Source: Sphingomonas sp. Root241 (GTDB lineage: Bacteria; Pseudomonadota; Alphaproteobacteria; Sphingomonadales; Sphingomonadaceae). From it: a DNA stretch of 64,000 nucleotides. The notes beneath the pieces are model-generated. The model saw nothing but the letters and a program-made list of their open reading frames with translations. It searched no databases and was not told where the DNA came from. This document shows, in pieces, positions 57,587 through 64,000 of this stretch (position 1 is its first letter; every line of letters begins with the position of its first letter). Both the position numbers and the translations under genes were made by a program. The DNA is taken from assembly GCF_001428865.1 (NCBI RefSeq), contig NZ_LMIV01000001.1:1101881-1165880 (forward strand), given 5' to 3'.

Positions 57587-60500
57587 TTGCATAGATCCGT
57601 CGGTGCCGTGCTCGGCATGCTGCTCGCGACCGTCGCAGTCCCGGCGATCGCACACGACGCATCGACTGCGGTCGCCTCACCGCGCGCGACGTACAACCTC
57701 AATCCCGGCTGGCGGTCGACGACCGGCGAACAGGCGGGCGCCGAGCGGCCGGGCTTCGACGATCGCGACTGGCACGAGGTCACGCTCCCCAACGCCTTCA
57801 ACGAGACGCAGGCGTTCGCGCGCGACATCAAGGATCTGTCGACCGGCATCACCTGGTACCGCAAGCGCATCGTCCTGCCCGCGCAGGGCCCTGGCGGCCG
57901 CGCTTTCCTCGAGTTCGAAGGCGTGCGTCAGGCAGCCGAGGTCTGGGTCAACGGCCAGTCGGTAGCCCTCTCCGAGAACGGATCGATGGCGTTCGGCGCC
58001 GACATCACGGCGGCGCTGAGGCCCGGCGAGAACCTCATTGCGGTCCGTGTCGACAATGACTGGAAATACAAGGAGCGCGCGACCGGCAGCGGCTTCCAGT
58101 GGAACAACAACAATTTCAACGTCAATTATGGCGGCATCACCAAGAATGTCCGGCTCCATCTGACCGGCCCCGTCTATCAGACGCTGCCGCTCTTCTCCGG
58201 CCTGGGCACTATTGGCCAATATGTCTGGGCCGACGCATTCGACGTGAAGGCCCGCCGCGCGACGATCCATGCCCAGACCCAGATCCGCAACGCCGGCGCG
58301 ACTCCGCGCAAGATCGGCTACCGCGCCGAGATCCGCGACCGCGATGGCCGCGTCGTCCGCCGGCTCGACGGCGGCGACGCGACGCTGGCGCCCGGCGAGA
58401 CGCGCCTGCTCACGGCCGCCGGCACTGCAGAAAACCTCCATTTCTGGAGCTGGGGCTATGGCTATCTCTACACCGTAACCACGATCCTGACCGAGAACGG
58501 CAAGGTCATCGACAGCGTCGATATCCGCACCGGTTTCCGTCAGACGAAGTTCGCCGACGGCATGGTCAGCCTCAACGGCCGCGTGATCCAGATGCACGGC
58601 TATGCCCAGCGCACCTCGAACGAATGGCCCGCGGTCGGCGTGTCGATCCCGCCCTGGATCAGCGACTTTTCCAACGGGCTGATGGTCGAGAGCGGCGGCA
58701 ACCTCGTCCGCTGGATGCACATCGCGCCGTCGAAGCAGGATGTCGAGAGCGCGGATCGCGTCGGCCTGATCCAGGCGATGCCCGCGGGCGATGCCGAAAG
58801 CGACGTCACCGGCCGCCGCTGGGACCAGCGCAAGGAAGTGATGCGCGACGCGATCGTCTATAATCGCAACAATCCCTCGATCCTGTTCTACGAGGGCGGC
58901 AACGAGAATATCAGCGACGCGCACATGGCCGAATTGAAGGCCATCCGCGACCAGTACGACCCGCATGGCGGCCGCGCGATCGGTTCGCGCGAGATGCTCG
59001 ACAGCAGGCAAGCCGAATATGGCGGCGAGATGCTCTACATCAACAAGAGCGCCACCAAGCCGGTCTGGGCGATGGAATATTCGCGGGACGAGGGCGCCCG
59101 GCTCTACCAGGACGAGCTGACTCCGCCGTTCCACAAGGATTCGCCCGACTATAACCGCAACCAGGACAGCCACGCGATCGAAGACGTCAAGCGCTGGTGG
59201 GACTATTATCGCGTCCGCCCGGGCACCGGGAAGCGCGTCAGCTCGGGCGGCGTCAACATCATCTTCTCGGACTCGAACACCCATTATCGCGGCGACAATA
59301 ACTACCGCCGCTCGGGCGAAGTCGATGCGGTCCGCCTGCCCAAGGAGGGCTTTTACGCCCATCAGGTGATGTGGAGCGACTGGGTCGACAGCGTCACCCC
59401 GCGCACGCACATCATCGGCCATTGGAACTACGCGGCAGGCGCCACGAAGGACGTAACCGTCGTCTCGAACGGCGACGGTGTCGAGCTGTTCCTCAACGGC
59501 CGATCGCTCGGCAAGGGGGAGCGCAGCAACGGCTTCCTGTTCGGCTGGCAGGTCCAATGGGCGCCGGGGACGCTCCGCGCGGTGGCGACCTATGCCGATG
59601 GCCGCAAGTCCGAACACGTGATCGAGACCGTCGGCGCCCCCGTCGCGCTGCGCCTCACCCCGCATGTCTCGCCGCGCGGCTTCGTGATGGACGGCGCGGA
59701 CATCGCTCTGGTCGATGCCGAAGTGGTCGACGCCAAGGGGCGGCGCGTGCCGACCGCGCACGACATGGTCAAGTTCACGCTCGACGGCCCCGCCGAATGG
59801 CGCGGCGGGATCGCCCAGGGCGATTCCTCGGGCAAGCCGCGCGCCGCGGCCGCGGCGGGCCCGGCCGAGCCGACCAAGCCCGCCGGCGCCGACCAGACCA
59901 CCCAATATGCGGGCACCGCGCGCGGCGAGGACAATTACATCCTCTCGCCCAACCTGCCGGTCGAGGCCGGCGTGAACCGCGTCCTGCTCCGCGCGGGCAC
60001 CGGCCGCGGCACGGTCCGCGTCACCGCAACCGCGCCGGGGCTCAAGCGCGCGACGCTGACGATCCCGACCAGCGCGGTGAAGCCCGCAACCGGCGGCCTC
60101 TCGGCCGATTTCCCCGAGGACCACCAGCCGGCCCTGCTCACCCGGGGACCGACGCCCGCAAGCCCCTCCTTCACCCCCAGCCGCACCACCGTCATGCCCG
60201 CATCGATCGTCGCGGGCTCGAACCAGGGCGAGGCCGCGAACAGCACCGACGACAACGAGCTCTCCCGCTGGACCAGCGACGGCCAGCCCGGCTCGGCATG
60301 GATCGAATATCGCTTCGCCGCGCCCGCGGCGCTGAGCGAGATCGACCTGAAGCTCGTCGGCTGGCGCTCGCGCAGCTACAAATTGCGGATCACGCTCGAC
60401 GGCAGGACCGTGTGGGAAGGCGAGACCGAGCGCCAGCTCGGCTATGCCAATGTGAAGTTCGCCCCGGCCACCGGCAGCCTGCTCCGCATCACCCAGATCG

Positions 60501-60649
60501 GCCCGGTCGTCGACCGCGACGCCTTCGGCAAGGTCATCGAGCTCGATACCTCGCGCAAGGCAGGGGACACCGGCGCCGACGCAGTGCCGCCGGGCTGGCG
60601 GCTGGGCGTGGTCGAGGCCGATTTCCACGGCCCGGTCGCGCGGAAATAG
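57587..60649 (+). CDS. GH2-family glycoside hydrolase with C-terminal discoidin-like domain
   Basis: A 1020-residue secreted enzyme. The TTG at 57587 follows GGGAGGG by a few bases and opens a signal peptide (GAVLGMLLATVAVPAIAHD); upstream codons in the same frame read through operator DNA. Domains in order: sugar-binding jelly roll (about 30-190, with GITWYRKRIVLP and AEVWVNG), immunoglobulin-like domain, and GH2 TIM barrel. The latter has acid/base Glu440 in SILFYEGGNENIS and nucleophile Glu497 in PVWAMEYSRD. A DUF4982-like region (HWNYAAGATKDVTVVSNGDGVELFLNGRSLGKG), a further Ig-like domain, and a C-terminal F5/8-type (discoidin) domain (GEAANSTDDNELSRWTSDGQPGSAWIEYRF) follow. GH2 activities include beta-galactosidase and beta-glucuronidase. 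Here side chains of pectin are the likely target. Two regulatory sites precede it. Confidence 0.92.
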   Translation: MHRSVGAVLGMLLATVAVPAIAHDASTAVASPRATYNLNPGWRSTTGEQAGAERPGFDDRDWHEVTLPNAFNETQAFARDIKDLSTGITWYRKRIVLPAQGPGGRAFLEFEGVRQAAEVWVNGQSVALSENGSMAFGADITAALRPGENLIAVRVDNDWKYKERATGSGFQWNNNNFNVNYGGITKNVRLHLTGPVYQTLPLFSGLGTIGQYVWADAFDVKARRATIHAQTQIRNAGATPRKIGYRAEIRDRDGRVVRRLDGGDATLAPGETRLLTAAGTAENLHFWSWGYGYLYTVTTILTENGKVIDSVDIRTGFRQTKFADGMVSLNGRVIQMHGYAQRTSNEWPAVGVSIPPWISDFSNGLMVESGGNLVRWMHIAPSKQDVESADRVGLIQAMPAGDAESDVTGRRWDQRKEVMRDAIVYNRNNPSILFYEGGNENISDAHMAELKAIRDQYDPHGGRAIGSREMLDSRQAEYGGEMLYINKSATKPVWAMEYSRDEGARLYQDELTPPFHKDSPDYNRNQDSHAIEDVKRWWDYYRVRPGTGKRVSSGGVNIIFSDSNTHYRGDNNYRRSGEVDAVRLPKEGFYAHQVMWSDWVDSVTPRTHIIGHWNYAAGATKDVTVVSNGDGVELFLNGRSLGKGERSNGFLFGWQVQWAPGTLRAVATYADGRKSEHVIETVGAPVALRLTPHVSPRGFVMDGADIALVDAEVVDAKGRRVPTAHDMVKFTLDGPAEWRGGIAQGDSSGKPRAAAAAGPAEPTKPAGADQTTQYAGTARGEDNYILSPNLPVEAGVNRVLLRAGTGRGTVRVTATAPGLKRATLTIPTSAVKPATGGLSADFPEDHQPALLTRGPTPASPSFTPSRTTVMPASIVAGSNQGEAANSTDDNELSRWTSDGQPGSAWIEYRFAAPAALSEIDLKLVGWRSRSYKLRITLDGRTVWEGETERQLGYANVKFAPATGSLLRITQIGPVVDRDAFGKVIELDTSRKAGDTGADAVPPGWRLGVVEADFHGPVARK

Positions 60650-60668
60650 TGTTCCCCCTGCGGCGGTG

Positions 60669-61091
60669 ATGGTACCGACGCTCGCGATGACGTGGCGGCG
60701 AGACAACAAGCCTGATCGCGGGGCGAGCCCGTCACGCACGCTTTGGCTGGCGCTGGGCTGGTTCTTCGTCCTGCTGGGCTTTGTCGGCGCGCTTTTGCCA
60801 TTGATGCCCACCACGATCTTTCTGATCCTCGCGGTCGGCTGCTTCGCGCGATCGTCGCCGCGGCTCGAGGCCTGGCTGCTCGACCATCCGCGGTTCGGAC
60901 CGTCGCTCCGCGCGTGGCGGGAGAACGGCGCGATCACGAAGAAGGGAAAGCTTCTCGCGTGCACGGGAATGGCGCTGGGCTACGCCGTCTTCTGGTTCAC
61001 GGCGCGCCCCGGCCTGACGGTGGACGTGGTGGTGGCGCTCGCATTGGCAGGATGCGCCGCCTTCGTGCTGAGCCGCCCCACGGCGCGGTGA
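60669..61091 (+). CDS. DUF454 (YbaN-like) membrane protein
   Basis: A 140-residue protein with a basic N-terminus and spans TLWLALGWFFVLLGFVGALLPLMPTTIFLILAVGCFA, LLACTGMALGYAVFWF and a last one (VDVVVALALAGCAAFVLS). The strings LPLMPTTIFLILAVGCFARSSPRLEAWLLDHPRFGP and WRENGAITKKGK are the DUF454/YbaN signature. Function unknown. The start is uncertain: ATG at 60669 or 60687, neither with a strong ribosome-binding site. It follows the GH2 gene by 19 bases but looks unrelated to pectin use. Confidence 0.85.
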   Translation: MVPTLAMTWRRDNKPDRGASPSRTLWLALGWFFVLLGFVGALLPLMPTTIFLILAVGCFARSSPRLEAWLLDHPRFGPSLRAWRENGAITKKGKLLACTGMALGYAVFWFTARPGLTVDVVVALALAGCAAFVLSRPTAR

Positions 61092-61229
61092 ACCTCGAGG
61101 GCTGCGAGCTCCGTTCTCCCCGCCGTAATCGTCACGTCCTGCAAACGTGAAGAAATTCTAAACAAAGCCGGGATCTCGCCGACTGGGTGTGCAGGGGCAT
61201 TGGCCCGTGATTTCAGGTGGGCGGGGGCG

Positions 61230-64000
61230 ATGGTTGCAATTTTCACGGGCTCGGGGGCAGGTCTCGAGCGCGGTTCGGGTAGTGTGCTGGGCGGCTCGGG
61301 ACTGCTTGGCTCGGCAAGTCTCGGGCGCAGCGGCGAGCAGTTGTTCCTCAACGCCGCGAACGGCAACCTGGTGGTGCGCCACCGCGACGAGTTCCTGACC
61401 GGGCGCGGCGGCGACATCGCGATCAACCGGACCTATAACAGCCTCGGCAACCTGAGCGACGACAATAGCGACAATTGGCGCCAGAGCACCGACCGCGCGA
61501 TCTTCGACTTCACGGGCACGATCAACACCTGGGGGAGCAGCGTCAAGCGCCGTTCGGCTGACGGTTCGGAGATCGGCTATAGCTGGAACGGCTCAGCCTA
61601 TGTCGCGACCGACGGCTCGGGCGCCTTCGACACGCTGACGTATCACAGCGGCAATAACTGGGCCTGGACCGATGGCGACACACGGGTGGTCGAGGTCTAT
61701 GGTTTCCACAACGGCGACTGGCGGATCGTGTCCGAGCGCGACACCAGCGGCAATACCCTCACCTACACCTATACCGGCGACCATCTGACGCAGATCGCAA
61801 CCGCCGATGGCGGGGTGGTCCAGTACACGTGGTCGGGCAACAATATCACCAGTGTCGTGACGTCGAGCCAGGGTGCGACGCTGACGCGCACGCGCTACAG
61901 CTATGACGGCGCCAACCGCCTCGCCAGTGTGACCGTCGATCTCAGCCCGGAAGACAACAGCGTCGCCGACGGCAAGGTCTACACCACCAGCTACACCTAT
62001 CACGGCACGTCCAAGCTCGTCGCCAGTATCAGCGAAACCGACGGATCGCGTGTCGATATCGGCTATGACAGTGCGCTTCGCGTGACGAGCATCACCCAGG
62101 CCGTCGCCAACGGCGTCAGCCGCACGACCACGCTTGGCTATGGCGACGGCTATACCAACATCACCGATCCTGCAGGACAGGTGACGCGGCTGGATTTCGC
62201 CAAGGGGGACTTCGCTGCCGAGCTCGAGACCTGGAGTAGCGGTAACCTCGTCAAGGAGCCTGCCGTCATCGATGGACGAGCGGCGACCCGATACACGGTC
62301 GTCAATGGAGGTTCCTGGTCGGGCGTGATGCAGGGGTTCACCGTCGCGGCTGGAGAAACGATCAGCTTCGCGCTGACTTTGCAGGCCGCAGGCAACGTCA
62401 CGACGCAGGATCTTGGCCTCCACGCGGATAGCGAAGGCTGGGCGACGAACGACATTTCTTCCGCTCGCATCGTTTCGGGTCCGGGTACTCTCGTGCAACT
62501 GGCTGGTGGCCTTTGGCGGATAACGGGTCTCTCCCAGACCACAGGCACGCGTGTCGAGATCACGCGCACTTACGAACAAGCCCAGGCGGCCGGTGCCTAT
62601 TTCTATGTCGACAACCCCGGCGGCTTTCGCCCGGGCGCCGCGCTGATCGCCGCCGATCCGATGCTGCTTCGCAGTGCGACCGCCACCAATCCTAGTCAGA
62701 TGGATTTGGCCAACTGGAACAATGGCAATGTCAGCGTCGTAGGAGCTGGCACGATCCATGGATCGCCGGCCTACCAGTTTACAGTGCAGCAGGCAGGCGC
62801 TTGGTCGGCCTTTTACACTGGTCTTTTCGCAGAAGGCGATACGTACAGCTTCTCGCTGAGCCTTCAGGCGGTCAACGGTTTCACCAGCCATTCGCTCGGT
62901 CTTCATGGCTCCAACAGTCTGTGGGGCGGTGGCCAGACGACTGCCCGGATCGTCTCGGGTCCGGGCTCCATTCGTCGCTATGAGGGCGGCCTCTTCACTG
63001 TCGAAGGGTTGTCTGAAACCGAGCCGACGCGAGTGGAGATCGTCAGGACCTATGATCGGACCGAATACGGCGGCGTCTATGTCTATCCAGACATGGAGGG
63101 CGGATTTCGCGCAAATGCTTCGCTCATCGCCGCGGCGCCGCTGCTCACCAAGCTGCCAGTTGAATCGGCCAGTGCCGGCCAACTGCTCAAGATCACCGCT
63201 CCGCCCGCGCAATCGGGGGCGGCGCAGCAAGTGGTGCAGTTCGGCTATGACGCGCAGGGCAACCTCGCCAGCGTCACCGATGCGGCGGGTAATGCCACAA
63301 GTTATAGCTACGACGTCTCGGGCAACATGGTCAGCCAGACCCACCGGCTCGGCAGCATCGTCACTCGTACCTACAATGCCGCGAACCAGATACTGACCGA
63401 GACGCGCATCGGATCCGACAAGGACTCGAACACCACTGCGCATACGACTCGTTTCGTCTACGACGGTGCCAACCGGCTGGTCTACGTCGTCACTTCCGAA
63501 GGTCGAGTCACGCGCAACTGGTACGATACCGCCGGCCAGCTCCACTTTATAAGCGATTTCCCGGATTATTTCTATGATCTGAGCGGGTTCGCGACAGACC
63601 AGAGTCCCAGCCAGGTGCAGCTCGATGCCTGGTGTACGAGTCTGCCGGAGTCCGCGAGCGCCGAGATCACGCAGATCATCTACGATGAGCGCGGCAATGC
63701 GAGCCACCGGCTAAGGGCGAGCCAGAACTATGGTTACGCCCACCTCAATATCGAGGGAGAGCATTCGCACGAGCTCTTCACCTATGATTCCGCTGGCCAG
63801 TTGCTCAGCCGATATGTCGTCGGACAGAATGTCGAGAGCTTCGTCTATGACGGGCTCGGCCGGATCACTGCCAGCACCGATCTGAACGGTGGCACCACCA
63901 GCTTCGTCTTCAACGATGCAGCGATGCAGGCGGTGGTGACGCTCGCCAACGGCTTCGTCCAGACCTCGGTATACAACAAGGCCGGGGAACTGGTCAGCTT
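61230..64000 (+). CDS. RHS/YD-repeat protein with a duplicated insert module (cut by window edge)
   Basis: The ATG at 61230 (GGGGG upstream) opens 923 codons that leave the window. The N-terminus has no ordinary signal peptide: Gly/Ser-rich MVAIFTGSGAGLERGSGSVL, then ANGNLVVRHRDEFLTGRGGDIAINRTYNSLG, a form seen in giant sphingomonad RHS proteins. YD-type repeats follow (SYDGANRLASVTVD, YTYTGDHLTQIATADGGVVQYTW). At about residues 330-478 and 490-640 lie two related beta-rich modules. Each has W-SGN/W-NGN, a GxxWSxxxxxFxxxxGxxxSFxLxLQA stretch, LGLHxxSxxW and ARIVSGPG, and ends GGFRxxAxLIAAxPxL. YD repeats then resume (FGYDAQGNLASVTDAAGNATSYSYD). Such proteins are secreted toxins or surface proteins; the C-terminal effector end is not in view. 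Confidence 0.9.
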   Translation, partial: MVAIFTGSGAGLERGSGSVLGGSGLLGSASLGRSGEQLFLNAANGNLVVRHRDEFLTGRGGDIAINRTYNSLGNLSDDNSDNWRQSTDRAIFDFTGTINTWGSSVKRRSADGSEIGYSWNGSAYVATDGSGAFDTLTYHSGNNWAWTDGDTRVVEVYGFHNGDWRIVSERDTSGNTLTYTYTGDHLTQIATADGGVVQYTWSGNNITSVVTSSQGATLTRTRYSYDGANRLASVTVDLSPEDNSVADGKVYTTSYTYHGTSKLVASISETDGSRVDIGYDSALRVTSITQAVANGVSRTTTLGYGDGYTNITDPAGQVTRLDFAKGDFAAELETWSSGNLVKEPAVIDGRAATRYTVVNGGSWSGVMQGFTVAAGETISFALTLQAAGNVTTQDLGLHADSEGWATNDISSARIVSGPGTLVQLAGGLWRITGLSQTTGTRVEITRTYEQAQAAGAYFYVDNPGGFRPGAALIAADPMLLRSATATNPSQMDLANWNNGNVSVVGAGTIHGSPAYQFTVQQAGAWSAFYTGLFAEGDTYSFSLSLQAVNGFTSHSLGLHGSNSLWGGGQTTARIVSGPGSIRRYEGGLFTVEGLSETEPTRVEIVRTYDRTEYGGVYVYPDMEGGFRANASLIAAAPLLTKLPVESASAGQLLKITAPPAQSGAAQQVVQFGYDAQGNLASVTDAAGNATSYSYDVSGNMVSQTHRLGSIVTRTYNAANQILTETRIGSDKDSNTTAHTTRFVYDGANRLVYVVTSEGRVTRNWYDTAGQLHFISDFPDYFYDLSGFATDQSPSQVQLDAWCTSLPESASAEITQIIYDERGNASHRLRASQNYGYAHLNIEGEHSHELFTYDSAGQLLSRYVVGQNVESFVYDGLGRITASTDLNGGTTSFVFNDAAMQAVVTLANGFVQTSVYNKAGELVS

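Noticed and set aside
57677..60964. 1095-codon open frame antisense to the GH2 gene
   Set aside because: The GH2 enzyme on the plus strand accounts for the region, and the antisense translation looks like codon-complement noise.
61593..63707. 704-codon open frame antisense to the RHS gene
   Set aside because: The plus-strand YD repeats are clear. The antisense frame has no recognisable domain and runs against a continuous coding frame.
1..64000. tRNA or rRNA genes, insertion sequences, integrases, CRISPR arrays
   Set aside because: None was seen on reading through the intergenic stretches. Only short REP-like inverted repeats were found, and a proper tRNA/ncRNA scan could not be run.

Overview
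The window looks like chromosomal DNA of a sphingomonad (Alphaproteobacteria, Sphingomonas or a close relative). This is judged from the high GC content, the alphaproteobacterial RegB/RegA pair beside a cyo oxidase, a sphingan/holdfast-type exopolysaccharide locus, a large pectin-utilisation island with a Caulobacter/Sphingomonas-type TonB receptor, and small REP-like inverted repeats. No tRNA, rRNA, insertion sequence, phage or CRISPR array was seen. Species cannot be given from the sequence alone.

Layout. (1) 1-1.6 kb: the 5' part of a sensor histidine kinase on the minus strand, running off the left edge, and a hemerythrin-like protein. (2) 1.8-9.9 kb: an MFS transporter divergent from cyoABCD (quinol oxidase), a SURF1 assembly factor and a RegB/RegA-type redox two-component system, all tightly coupled. 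(3) 10.0-27.6 kb: a Wzx/Wzy-type exopolysaccharide locus. It holds an initiating sugar-phosphate transferase bracketed by two paralogous single-span microproteins, an outer-membrane beta-barrel, a Wza-like exporter, an AAA+ ATPase, a Wzz-like protein, a BY-kinase-like protein without a Walker A lysine, a WecG/TagA transferase, flippase, polymerase, four GT2 glycosyltransferases, a GH10 enzyme and an acyltransferase. Most neighbours overlap by the tetranucleotide ATGA. (4) 27.5-31.3 kb, minus strand: a GH16 lipoprotein and galU-ugd, which make UDP-glucose and UDP-glucuronate.

(5) 31.5-60.6 kb: a pectin/uronate catabolic island. A LacI-type regulator is followed by GH28 polygalacturonase, PL1 pectate lyase, a TonB-dependent receptor, two esterase-like hydrolases, a type-B carboxylesterase, uxaA, an FAH-superfamily protein, a 1277-residue LamG protein of unknown function, a DUF885 protein that looks 3'-truncated, a hexuronate-type MFS transporter, uxaC, kduI, kduD, kdgK, a cytosolic chemoreceptor and a GH2 enzyme. 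The genes describe cutting of pectin outside the cytoplasm, uptake through the outer and inner membranes, and conversion of galacturonate/glucuronate and unsaturated uronates to 2-keto-3-deoxygluconate and its phosphate. Tagaturonate reductase (uxaB) and KDPG aldolase (kdgA) are not in the window. Two recurrent intergenic motifs stand out: TGACACCGGT-type sites (five copies, around 32.7, 35.6, 35.8, 41.5 and 43.2 kb) and TTGGCYTGAC-type sites (two before the MFS gene, two before the GH2 gene). They suggest two superimposed regulons.

(6) 60.7-64 kb: a small DUF454 membrane protein and the first 923 codons of an RHS/YD-repeat protein that carries two tandem copies of a roughly 150-residue module and runs off the right edge.

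Gene starts were chosen by eye from ribosome-binding sites and overlaps. All functional names rest on recognised motifs and context, not on database searches.
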